Shown here piece by piece: positions 9,808 through 18,667 of a DNA stretch of 64,000 bases. The stretch spans positions 2,046,001 through 2,110,000 of the forward strand of contig NZ_CP166679.1 of assembly GCF_041320605.1 (NCBI RefSeq), written 5' to 3'. Source of the stretch: Arenibacter antarcticus (GTDB taxonomy: Bacteria; Bacteroidota; Bacteroidia; Flavobacteriales; Flavobacteriaceae). Positions within the stretch are counted from its first letter, which is position 1. Each line of letters opens with the position of its first letter. Under the pieces are notes generated by a model. It saw only the letters and a list, made by a program, of their open reading frames with translations. It had not been told where the DNA came from and did no database searches. Made by a program: the position numbers and the translations under genes.

Positions 9808-10400
9808 TAGTTATATTTTTCTGGATATTTTAGCTTAAGATCTTCAATTTTCACCACAACGTCCTTATCATCTTTGGCATAGGCCATGATTTGTCTATTT
9901 CCATCAATTTTAACGAAAGTCGTATTTTTTAACTGATCGGATTTCACCTTTATAAAATCATTTCCTGGAAACCATTTTCTCAATGTATCTTGGACAATTG
10001 GCAGTAAATGTTGGGCTGATAAGTTAGAATTCCAAGGCGACCACGCAGTGTAAGAGAATGACATATCCATTCCGGTCATGGTATTTTGTTCATTAAAAGC
10101 ACCATAAAATAATAGGGTTATGGCGGAAGTGGATTCCTGCTTCGTAGCCATGGGAAGTTCATACTTCACCGTTTTGTTGTTGGGGCCTTGTGAAATTAAC
10201 CCCTCTTGGTTTAGCTGCCAACATCGTTTAAAAAAATCAGCCTTGTTATCACCCAGGGTCATTCCAAAGATAAGGCTATCTTTTAGTTCGTTTTTTTTTG
10301 CTTCACGGTTTAACATTTTGGTATACTTGGATTCACACCCAACAAAACCTAATGTTATTACAGAAATTATAAGTACTGTTATTAATTTATGGTGCTTCAT
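9807..10400 (-). CDS. Small lipoprotein of unknown function in the SusCD/VCBS operon
   Basis: A 197-residue protein I do not recognise. The N-terminus is a clear lipoprotein signal (LGFVGC, Cys22). The mature part is soluble-looking, with a segment LIFGMTLGDNKADFFKRCW near residues 43-61 and an aromatic stretch SFSYTAWSPWN near 113-123. It overlaps the 3' end of VCBS paralogue 3 by 14 nt and shares a base with the start of paralogue 2, so it is translated as part of the operon. The tight packing suggests an accessory role to the VCBS proteins. No enzyme motif is visible. Confidence 0.75.
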   Translation of the reverse strand: MKHHKLITVLIISVITLGFVGCESKYTKMLNREAKKNELKDSLIFGMTLGDNKADFFKRCWQLNQEGLISQGPNNKTVKYELPMATKQESTSAITLLFYGAFNEQNTMTGMDMSFSYTAWSPWNSNLSAQHLLPIVQDTLRKWFPGNDFIKVKSDQLKNTTFVKIDGNRQIMAYAKDDKDVVVKIEDLKLKYPEKYN

Positions 10401-13400
10401 GAAAAAGAAGATGATTATTATTTATTGCTGTCAGTAAAAGTTGTTTTCCTTTATATGGGACTAATTTAAAATTCCGTATTTGTCCTTGTATCCCTAAGGG
10501 TTTCACCTTTCCGAAGCTATAGTTATTTTTTTCTAAATTTTGGCCTAGAACCTCCCAACCCTTAGAGGCATCCAGTCTTCCAAATTGTGGTTTCACAAGA
10601 TATTGATTCCCTCCCAAAAGGACATCCATTACCCCATCTTTATTGATGTCCATAACTTCTATGGCGCTAACATTGGAATATTGGATTTCTGGGGGCAGTT
10701 CTTTTTGTTTAAAATGTTTTCCTTTGTTTAAAAATAAGCTCGTAGCCGTAATTTGGAGGTCAATTTTATAGGCTTCCATTAAGCTCTCTTTATCAAAAAG
10801 ATCGGTTATTGTGGCTGTCGCATAATCCTTATAGAAGAGCATTTTGTTTTTTAGTTCCGGCAATTGGGCAATGAGTTCATCCCTGTCTACGATAGGATAA
10901 TAGTTGTTGTTTAATTTATGGCAAATGATCTGTTCTGCAAAACCGTTTTCATCAAAATCTTTCAGATATAATCTTGTGCCGGGTTTGTAAAAGGAATTAT
11001 GACCTATATTTCCCGCCAAAATATCCATCTTTCCATCTCCGTTTATATCCGTTATTTTTAGGGTAGACCACATGCCAGTAGAATTCGCTAAACCGTAGGT
11101 CTCCGTTTGATTAATGAATTTACCCTTCTTATTGATAAAAATTTGTATGGGCATCCATTCTCCCAATACGATTAAATCTTGCCATCCGTCCTGATCAATA
11201 TCCACCCAGGCGGCATCGGTAACCATTCCCAAATTTTCTAGAACAGGGGCGTTATACAAGGAGAATTTATTTTGGCCCAAATTTTCCAAGATGTAACTGG
11301 ATACGGGCGTCCCATAAACATTAGGATTGAACCTGCCACCTACAAACAGGTCCATATCCCCGTCATTGTCAAAATCCACAGCCTTTACAGTAGAAGAACT
11401 TAAGGGGAGTGTAAAGGGTAGGGGGTTGGAGGAAATTGTGAAATTACCTTTACCATCATTTATATATAATCTATCGTTCAAAGCCCAATCGTAGGTGGAA
11501 AAAGCCTTCCCGCCACTACATACATACAGGTCTAGGTCGCCATCATTATCACTGTCGAAAAATACGGCATGGGTATCCTCTGAACTTTTATGAGGCAGAA
11601 ATGGTTCCTTAATTTCCGTATAACCTGATTGGTTAGGGGTAGAGAGAAAAAGACTGCCCGACTGATTTTTTGCGCCTCCTATATAAACATCCATGATGCC
11701 ATCGCCATTGATGTCTGCCGTGGCCATTGCGGGTCCTTCATTGTTGAACATTTGAGGCAATAGTCTTTCCCTGTTAAAATCCACATAGTTATTTTCCACG
11801 TGGGTAAAATTAAAAAGGGGCGCTATTGGATGTAGGAATCTTGAATTTTGGAGTATTGGAGCAGCTTCGCCCTCATTATATGAAGTGGGCTCCAAAAAGG
11901 TATAGGTTTTATTGGTGTTAAGGTGAAGCTCTTTAGAGGTAGCCCCATTGGGCCATATTATCTTTAGACTGTCTATGATGTTGTTGGGTCCCAATCCAAA
12001 ATGCACACCATGGTTTACTGAACTTTGAAAACCTCTAGAAGGGAAGTTTTCTGCCATGGCCGTTTTATTTTCATCGTAGAATATTATAGCTTTTGCGCCT
12101 ACTGCCTTGGTATTCTTGGTGTTCGATTTAAAGTTGATGTATATACTTTTATGGGTAGTAGTGTCTGTTTTGTTCTCATAGATAAAGGCGGGCATATTTA
12201 CATTGTTGACCACCAAGTCCAGATCGCCATCGTTGTCCAGATCTGCATAGGCACTTCCATTGCTAAAACTGGGAGTTGCAAGTCCCAAGCTATCCGTATT
12301 ATTGGAGAACTGGAAGTCGCCTTGATTAATAAAGGCGGCATTTGGGACGGCCTGTGAGGGCATTAGATCGATCAACTTCATAATCACCTCTTCCTCAGTC
12401 CTCATCATATTCCTGACTTTCTCCTCATTTGCCATATAGGTAAGGTAGTCCCTATCCAATAAATCTTTATAGATGCCATTACCAATAAAAATGTCTCGCA
12501 GCCCATCATTGTCCATATCGAATATCAGAGATGCCCAGCTCCATTCTGTTGCGGATACACCAGAGTATCTTCCAATTTCAAAAAATCCGCTTTCCCCCAT
12601 ATTTCGTTGCAATACATTTCTAGGAAATTGATGGGCATAGCCTTGTTTTATGACCATACTGTATTTGTCCCAAGATTCATAAATTGCTTTGGTGCGCTGT
12701 CTTTCTATGGTAGCGGGCAGCATTTCCGTAACCATTAGATCTGGGAGCAGGTCATTGTTGAGGTCACCGGAATCTGCTCCCATAGATCCCATTGAGAAAG
12801 ATGAAATATAGTGCTCAGCCACCTCATCGAACCCACCTTTTTGGTTATTGAGGTAGAGGTAATCCCGTTCAAAAAAATCGTTGGAAATAAACAGGTCTGG
12901 CCAGGAATCCCCGTTAAAGTCGCTCAGTGTAATTCCTAATCCAAATCCGATAGCACTTGTGTATATTCCGGCTTCTGAAGATATATTGATAAATTTTCCA
13001 TTGTCGTTTCTTAAAAGTTTATTTCCGGTATCGCTGGGAATGTTACGTTGATCTTTGATTAGGTCGAAAGCTCCGATAGACTTTATGGAGTTGTTTAAGA
13101 TATAACAATCTAGGTCACCGTCTTTGTCAAAATCAAAGAATGCGGCATGCACGGAAAGCCCTTCTATATCTAGCCCGTATTCTGCAGATTTTTCGGTAAA
13201 GGTGAGGTCTCCATTATTGATGAAAAGTTCGTTATGTCTATTGGCTCCTCCAGGTTTCCCTGATTTACAAACATAAAGGTCCAATAGGCCATCATTGTTA
13301 ATATCAACAAAGGTTGCTCCGGTAGACCATACGTTTTCACAGGCAACCCCTGCTATTTGGGTAATCTCTTCAAATTGCCAATTTCCTTTGTTCAGATAGA

Positions 13401-13674
13401 GCTTGTTGTCTACCATGTTTCCAGTGAAATAGATGTCTGGTAGGCCGTCGTTATTTATATCGCCAATGGCAACACCTCCACCATTGTAGAAATTGCGATA
13501 GGTATATGGGTTAAAATCTTCGGTATAAGTAAGGTTGTTTTGGAAATTGATTCCGGAATCGGTCCGTGACACAAATAATGTGGCGCTCATTTCTTCCAGA
13601 GCTTCTTTTTTCTGGACACAGGAAAGGAATATAAGGCAGTACAGGATAACTAGGGAATGCACTTTCATTACCAT
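10387..13674 (-). CDS. VCBS/FG-GAP repeat lipoprotein with ASPIC/UnbV domain (paralogue 3)
   Basis: A 1,095-residue lipoprotein with lipobox IFLSC (Cys19). It has the same layout as its two neighbours: opening block RNFYNGGGVAIGDINNDGL, a first set of DxDxDG propeller blades, an ASPIC/UnbV domain around residues 520-600 (SRGFQSSVNHGVHFGLG), then a second set including DINGDGIMDVYIGGAKN. The calcium loops suggest a rigid propeller outside the cell. It is the first gene after SusD, separated by a 60-nt gap containing a hairpin, so its expression may be lower than that of SusC/SusD. It overlaps the next gene by 14 nt. Confidence 0.88.
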   Translation of the reverse strand: MVMKVHSLVILYCLIFLSCVQKKEALEEMSATLFVSRTDSGINFQNNLTYTEDFNPYTYRNFYNGGGVAIGDINNDGLPDIYFTGNMVDNKLYLNKGNWQFEEITQIAGVACENVWSTGATFVDINNDGLLDLYVCKSGKPGGANRHNELFINNGDLTFTEKSAEYGLDIEGLSVHAAFFDFDKDGDLDCYILNNSIKSIGAFDLIKDQRNIPSDTGNKLLRNDNGKFINISSEAGIYTSAIGFGLGITLSDFNGDSWPDLFISNDFFERDYLYLNNQKGGFDEVAEHYISSFSMGSMGADSGDLNNDLLPDLMVTEMLPATIERQRTKAIYESWDKYSMVIKQGYAHQFPRNVLQRNMGESGFFEIGRYSGVSATEWSWASLIFDMDNDGLRDIFIGNGIYKDLLDRDYLTYMANEEKVRNMMRTEEEVIMKLIDLMPSQAVPNAAFINQGDFQFSNNTDSLGLATPSFSNGSAYADLDNDGDLDLVVNNVNMPAFIYENKTDTTTHKSIYINFKSNTKNTKAVGAKAIIFYDENKTAMAENFPSRGFQSSVNHGVHFGLGPNNIIDSLKIIWPNGATSKELHLNTNKTYTFLEPTSYNEGEAAPILQNSRFLHPIAPLFNFTHVENNYVDFNRERLLPQMFNNEGPAMATADINGDGIMDVYIGGAKNQSGSLFLSTPNQSGYTEIKEPFLPHKSSEDTHAVFFDSDNDGDLDLYVCSGGKAFSTYDWALNDRLYINDGKGNFTISSNPLPFTLPLSSSTVKAVDFDNDGDMDLFVGGRFNPNVYGTPVSSYILENLGQNKFSLYNAPVLENLGMVTDAAWVDIDQDGWQDLIVLGEWMPIQIFINKKGKFINQTETYGLANSTGMWSTLKITDINGDGKMDILAGNIGHNSFYKPGTRLYLKDFDENGFAEQIICHKLNNNYYPIVDRDELIAQLPELKNKMLFYKDYATATITDLFDKESLMEAYKIDLQITATSLFLNKGKHFKQKELPPEIQYSNVSAIEVMDINKDGVMDVLLGGNQYLVKPQFGRLDASKGWEVLGQNLEKNNYSFGKVKPLGIQGQIRNFKLVPYKGKQLLLTAINNNHLLFHEAP

Positions 13675-13684
13675 GGTAAAATTA

Positions 13685-13716
13685 AAAGAGGGTTATCCAA
13701 AGATAGCCCTCTTTTT
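13685..13716 (-). terminator. Hairpin between susD and the VCBS genes (possible partial terminator)
   Basis: On the minus strand the arms AAAGAGGGCTATC and GATAACCCTCTTT pair over about 13 positions with one mismatch and a short TTTG loop, followed by TTTTAATTTT. It lies directly behind the susD stop and ahead of the first VCBS start. Such a hairpin could dampen or end transcription so that SusC/SusD are made in excess of the VCBS proteins, or it could protect the 3' end of the susCD message. Confidence 0.55.
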
Positions 13717-13734
13717 TTATAAATAACCCTTGGA

Positions 13735-15333
13735 TCAATATCCAGGATTCTGTGTTAAAGTACCTTTACTGGCGTCAATTTGTGGTTGTGGTATAGGGAA
13801 TAGGGCTTTGTGTGGGTCGCTATTTGTTTTTTCCCACCATGCATCATCAAATTTCCCAAAGCGAATCAAATCTTGTCTACGGGTCACCTCCATAAACATT
13901 TCGCGCCCGCGTTCTGCCAAAAAGGTGTCAGCATTTAATCCTGCAAGAGGAGCTAGTCCCGCCCTTGTCCTAATTGTATTTACATCAGCTTCAGCTAAGG
14001 ACCAGTTATTTACCGCTCTTGCCCTGCCTTCGGCACGGATCAAATACAGGTCTCCGAGTCGTACAATAGGCATGTCATTATCCTGATCGTCCCTACCAAA
14101 GAGCCTAAAGCTAAACTTCCCTAATCTAGCACCTCCCTTACGGGATGCGTTAGGTTCCAATTCGTTGATCTCTGGGGTGTAGTTCAGTTCTAATTGTCCG
14201 TCGGTAGCAGCGTAATCTAAGATTGCCGAACCATTGTAATCATATTGTGGACCTACTATAAAGTTGGCTTTCTTTCTAGCATCATTGTCTTCATAAGAGT
14301 TGTAAAAGTCTTCTAGGGCCGAGTATCCGTTCCATGGCTGTGACACCAAATTCCATGTAAACTGACTGGAATAGTGCAAAGACATATGGGCAAAATTCAT
14401 GCCTCCACCAGTAACTCCATCGTAAGCAATGGACCAGATAATTTCTGGGTTGTTTTGGTTGTTTGGGGCAAATACTGCGGCATAGCCTTCCAAGTTATCT
14501 GGATCGGAATCAACCACAGGTCTTTTGCCAGGATTGGGAACGCTACAGCCAACACCGCAAAGCACATATCCAGAATTGTCAATGACATAAGAGGCCGCGT
14601 CAGCAGCTTCTGTATATCTTGGTGTGCCAGTATAAACTTCCGCATTTAGATACAATTTTGCCAAAATACCCAATGCGGCATATTGGTTTACGCGATATGG
14701 ATTTACGTCAGTAGTCAATGGACTATTACTGAGGTCCATGGAGGCACTTACCGAAGAAACACCCAATGCGTTTAACAACTCATTCTCTACAAAGGTAAAT
14801 ACTTGGGCTCGGGTGGATTGTGGTGCATCCTGGCCTGGCGTGGTGACAAGTTTTACCCTGCCATAGGTATCTAATAATCTGTAATAGAAGAATGCTCTTA
14901 GTACTTTTATCTGTGCTGTCTGATTGTCGTCCAAGCTGGTCTTCAATAAATCGTTACAGGCAGCAATGGCTCCATATTGTTGTGTCCATGAGTCATTGAT
15001 AGGTCCGTTTGATGGACCAAAGGTATGCCGGTGCATATCTATCCAGATACCTCCATCGTACCAATCTCCCCCTTTTTGGGTTACGGCCATTTCATCAGAG
15101 GAAACGGACTGGATAGCCCAATAACCACCACTAGAGGCACTACCGTCTCTCAATTTACTGTAGGCCACACTAAGGGCGTCGTTGCCGCCATTACCACCAC
15201 CATCAAAAGTAGTGCTAGGTTCGTCTATACTAACGGGGCGGTCAATTTCTCCGACTAGATTTTCTTCTAGGTCCGTACAGGACCATAATAGGAGACCGCC
15301 ACATAGGAATATTGCTTTATGGATATTTTTCAT
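13735..15333 (-). CDS. SusD/RagB family nutrient-binding lipoprotein
   Basis: A 532-residue SusD-like outer-membrane lipoprotein. Signal peptide with lipobox LLWSC (Cys19). An N-terminal SusD-like region includes DGGIWIDMHRHTF and a TPR-like section (ACNDLLKTSLDDNQTAQIKV, then AFFYYRLLDTYG). The C-terminal RagB/SusD part has ISFR-like FSFRLFGRDDQDNDMPIVRL, then YLIRAEGRARAVN and RGREMFMEVTRRQDLIRFG, all typical of the family. It caps the SusC pore and binds the ligand outside the cell. It lies 10 nt behind susC. The ligand is unknown; no glycanase is encoded with it. Confidence 0.93.
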   Translation of the reverse strand: MKNIHKAIFLCGGLLLWSCTDLEENLVGEIDRPVSIDEPSTTFDGGGNGGNDALSVAYSKLRDGSASSGGYWAIQSVSSDEMAVTQKGGDWYDGGIWIDMHRHTFGPSNGPINDSWTQQYGAIAACNDLLKTSLDDNQTAQIKVLRAFFYYRLLDTYGRVKLVTTPGQDAPQSTRAQVFTFVENELLNALGVSSVSASMDLSNSPLTTDVNPYRVNQYAALGILAKLYLNAEVYTGTPRYTEAADAASYVIDNSGYVLCGVGCSVPNPGKRPVVDSDPDNLEGYAAVFAPNNQNNPEIIWSIAYDGVTGGGMNFAHMSLHYSSQFTWNLVSQPWNGYSALEDFYNSYEDNDARKKANFIVGPQYDYNGSAILDYAATDGQLELNYTPEINELEPNASRKGGARLGKFSFRLFGRDDQDNDMPIVRLGDLYLIRAEGRARAVNNWSLAEADVNTIRTRAGLAPLAGLNADTFLAERGREMFMEVTRRQDLIRFGKFDDAWWEKTNSDPHKALFPIPQPQIDASKGTLTQNPGY

Positions 15334-15343
15334 TGTGAGTCTT

Positions 15344-18307
15344 TTAAAAGTTTATGTTCAGTCCTAACGTATAGGTTCGGGAGGAAAAATAGTTATTTCT
15401 ACGATCAATACCTGGAATTAGGGGGTCATAGGTTGTTCCTGGGAAGCCTCCATTATCAATGGTACCCGCATCCTGTAAAGCTGGTTCTGGATCGGAACCA
15501 GTGTAGTTGGTTATCGTAAACAAGTTTTGTCCGCTAGCGGTAACCCGAACGCCTTTAATGTAGTCGTTTTCTTTAAGTTTAAAGGTGTAGCCCAAGGAAA
15601 GGTTGTCCAGTTTAAAGAAATCTGCTTTTTCCACGTATAGGGAACTAAATTTTGCGTTGGTGATTTCTGGATTGGCCAATTCGGTATTTACAAAGTTATA
15701 AGAACCTTGGCTTCCTACACGTGGCTCGTAAAACGCCCTATAGGTGTTTATTAGACTATGTCCGAAGGCACCTCTGAAGAAGGCATTCAAATCCCAGTTA
15801 CCATATCGCAATTGGTTGGTCCATCCCAATTCAAAATCGGGGGTTCCTTTTCCTAATACTTTAAAATCCCCATCTGGGTCCAAGGCGTTGTTTTGGTTGG
15901 TAAGTAATTGGCCGTCATTGTTAATGTCTACAAATTGTTGACTTCCATCTACTACTTCCCCGCTAAATACGGGCCCCCAAATTTGTCCTATTTCTTCTCC
16001 TTCCTTAATACGGATCATATCGGTATCATTTTGGCCAGGAGCACCTAAAGATCCTCTCATCTCTTGTGGAGTAAGGTATTCCTTAAGTTTTGTCTTGTTT
16101 CGTGATATGATGACCCCAGTATTATATTTAAAGTTCTCATTGCGTAGTAGATCATAATTTATTGCAATTTCAAAACCGCTTGAGCGCAGTTTTCCCGCAT
16201 TTTCTACCCGTCTACCAGTAGGGTAGATGGTTACGTCCACATCTCTTTCAAGAATAAAATCACTTACATCCCTAGAATAGATGTCTAGGGTAGTAGACAA
16301 TCTGTCCATTTTAAATTCGATTCCAAAGTTGGTTTCCGCTTTCTCCTCCCACTTAAGGTTTGGGTTAGCGTCTGTACTCTGATTGCTGCTTAACTTGCCA
16401 TCTGCTGGTGTATACAAAGCCCTAGACAGTCCATTTGAGGATGGTAGCGCACCGGTTACCCCGTAACCTACCCTAACTTTTAATAGATCAATGTTATCGA
16501 GTTCCAAGTAATGGTTTAGATCAGCACCGATTCCTACTGCAGGAAAGTTGGCCCATCGATTGTTTTCACCGAATTTGGTGGAGCCTTCCCGTCTTAAGGA
16601 GGCATTAAAGAAAATAGCATTGTCGAATGTAGCGCTTACCCTTCCAAAGAAAGCAATAATACGATCGTCCGGAGAAGCGTTGCTATTGGCGTCTATGAAA
16701 CCCGCATTGGCTAAATCCTGTGACCATTCCAGGGCATTGATGTATTCTATATCGTTATTCGGGAAATCGCCCATTTCCAGAAAGTAGTTGTACTGGTTCT
16801 GCTGTTGCCAAGAGTATCCTCCCGTAACCGCAAAATCTATCAGGCCAACATTTTGATTAAACGTACTGTATAGTTCAAATAATTTAAAATCCCTGTTCTC
16901 AGTATAAAGTCTAGCTCTACCTTTTCGGTTAGGGCTAGTAGCATTACCTCTAAAATGAGAAGTAGTCCTATAATAGTCCTGATTGGTAAGTTTATTGGTC
17001 TGTTGGGAAATAAGGGCGTTCAATTCCCAATTATCCAAGATATCGTAATTGAAGTTAGCACTATAGGTAAATTCATTTTTGTCCCCTGTATTCGTATTTT
17101 GATTTACAATGGATACCGGATTAAAACTATCGAAGAGTCCCAATGTTTCAAAATACCCGCCAAAAGTTGGTGAATCAAATTGAAAGGGAGAATCTTTCCC
17201 AAAAACCGGGGCTGTTGGATTGTACAACAACGCATAACGCAAAGCTTCCTCATAGCTAAACTCACTTTTCCTATTGGTAAAGGAAATATTGAAATCAATT
17301 TTTAATTTGTCGTTAAATGTGAGGGCTGAGACACTTGCTCTAGTATTAAATTGCTTAAATCCAGATTCTCGCAAAATCCCTTGTGAATCCCTGAAATTTC
17401 CAGAAAACCTATAGTTGGTCTTTCCATCACCACCTGAAATAGAAACATTGTTTACCTTGGTAGTACCATCTATGGTTACCAGGTCTAACCAATCATTTCT
17501 ACTTCCAAGATCCACACCGCCCGAGCTTACAAATTCTTCAGCGGACATAACATCTACATGGTTTGCCATGGTAGATACGGCAAGGGATCCATTATAATCT
17601 ACACTAACTCCGCCTGGTGAACCTCTTTTTGTAGTCACCAAGATGACCCCACTGGAACCCCTTGTTCCATAGATAGCGGCGGCCGATCCGTCTTTTAAAA
17701 CGTTGATGCTTTCAATGTCATTTGGATCCACGTTGTTCAGGGAGGCCCCTACTACTCCATCTATCACAATAAGTGGAGAGGAGTTGGCTCCTACAGAAGA
17801 AATGCCCCGAAGCCTAATTACAGCATCTTCATTGGGATTTCCCCCTTTATTGTATATACTAAGACCAGCAACCTTACCTTGCAATAACTGAGAGGCATCG
17901 TTTACCGTTCCTTGGTTAAAATCTTCACTATTAACCACTGTTACCGCGGAAGTAATTTCCTTTCTGGTCTGGGAGCCATATCCGGTAACCACAACTTCAT
18001 CCAACGCTTGTGCATCTTCGGATAAAACCACATCTATAGTAGTTTGCCCGGATACAGGAATCTCTTTGGATAGGTATCCTATATAACTAAAAACAAGGAT
18101 AGCGTCTGCTTCTACACCGCTAATAGTGTAGTTTCCGTCAAAATCCGTTTGCGCACCAGTAGTGGTTCCTTTTACCACTACACTTGCACCGGGTAAGGGT
18201 CCAGTGGCATCAGATACCGTACCTGATACCTCTTGTGCCAATGCTATTCCGAAACATAGAAATGTTCCAAACAGCATAAAGCCTGTCTTAAGAAATTTGA
18301 TTTTCAT
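15344..18307 (-). CDS. SusC/RagA family TonB-dependent outer-membrane transporter
   Basis: A 987-residue TonB-dependent transporter of the SusC group. The signal peptide ends near ALAQ. It is followed by a carboxypeptidase-regulatory-like barrel-plug extension (GTVSDATGPLPGASVVVKGT), then ALDEVVVTGYGSQTRKEITS, which serves as TonB box and linker, and a plug domain with the SusC signature VLKDGSAAAIYGTRGSSGVI near residues 200-220. The rest is a beta-barrel ending in a terminal phenylalanine (LGLNINF). It forms the uptake pore with SusD and draws energy from TonB/ExbBD. It is the first gene of the operon and divergent from a LacI regulator, which may control it. Confidence 0.95.
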   Translation of the reverse strand: MKIKFLKTGFMLFGTFLCFGIALAQEVSGTVSDATGPLPGASVVVKGTTTGAQTDFDGNYTISGVEADAILVFSYIGYLSKEIPVSGQTTIDVVLSEDAQALDEVVVTGYGSQTRKEITSAVTVVNSEDFNQGTVNDASQLLQGKVAGLSIYNKGGNPNEDAVIRLRGISSVGANSSPLIVIDGVVGASLNNVDPNDIESINVLKDGSAAAIYGTRGSSGVILVTTKRGSPGGVSVDYNGSLAVSTMANHVDVMSAEEFVSSGGVDLGSRNDWLDLVTIDGTTKVNNVSISGGDGKTNYRFSGNFRDSQGILRESGFKQFNTRASVSALTFNDKLKIDFNISFTNRKSEFSYEEALRYALLYNPTAPVFGKDSPFQFDSPTFGGYFETLGLFDSFNPVSIVNQNTNTGDKNEFTYSANFNYDILDNWELNALISQQTNKLTNQDYYRTTSHFRGNATSPNRKGRARLYTENRDFKLFELYSTFNQNVGLIDFAVTGGYSWQQQNQYNYFLEMGDFPNNDIEYINALEWSQDLANAGFIDANSNASPDDRIIAFFGRVSATFDNAIFFNASLRREGSTKFGENNRWANFPAVGIGADLNHYLELDNIDLLKVRVGYGVTGALPSSNGLSRALYTPADGKLSSNQSTDANPNLKWEEKAETNFGIEFKMDRLSTTLDIYSRDVSDFILERDVDVTIYPTGRRVENAGKLRSSGFEIAINYDLLRNENFKYNTGVIISRNKTKLKEYLTPQEMRGSLGAPGQNDTDMIRIKEGEEIGQIWGPVFSGEVVDGSQQFVDINNDGQLLTNQNNALDPDGDFKVLGKGTPDFELGWTNQLRYGNWDLNAFFRGAFGHSLINTYRAFYEPRVGSQGSYNFVNTELANPEITNAKFSSLYVEKADFFKLDNLSLGYTFKLKENDYIKGVRVTASGQNLFTITNYTGSDPEPALQDAGTIDNGGFPGTTYDPLIPGIDRRNNYFSSRTYTLGLNINF

Positions 18308-18667
18308 AAATTTTCGGTATTAGTTGAATTAATTTAAATATTAAAAAAATGTTAATATTTTTCGTTTGTAGCTAGCGCTTTAAACGAAAATTAATCAGTG
18401 ATAAGTAGGTTTTTTTAATTTTATGATATTAATATACTAAAGTTTTAGTAGATAATGCTGATTATCGCAATTAAAGTTAGAATCACTCATATTAAGTATA
18501 TAAATGTAATCTATTTTTAGACATGTATCATATTCACCTTGAATGATATTTTTTTTGCTACGCCAATCTTATCTTTTTTACACCATCATTTAAACGCTAA
18601 TTGCATAATTTTACTTTTTAGTATTATCTTTCATACTTATTACGCATAATTAGGAAAAAACAAGGTT
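18308..18667. promoter_or_regulatory. Divergent susC / lacI control region
   Basis: This 360-bp AT-rich gap carries no gene. It holds an inverted repeat TTTTCGTTT (18359-18367) and AAACGAAAA (18382-18390) with AGCGCT between the arms, about 50-75 bp upstream of the susC start. A second TTTAAACG lies near 18590. LacI-type operators usually centre on CG, so these are candidate sites for the regulator encoded at 18668. No exact TAnnTTTG box was found for either gene. Confidence 0.35.
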
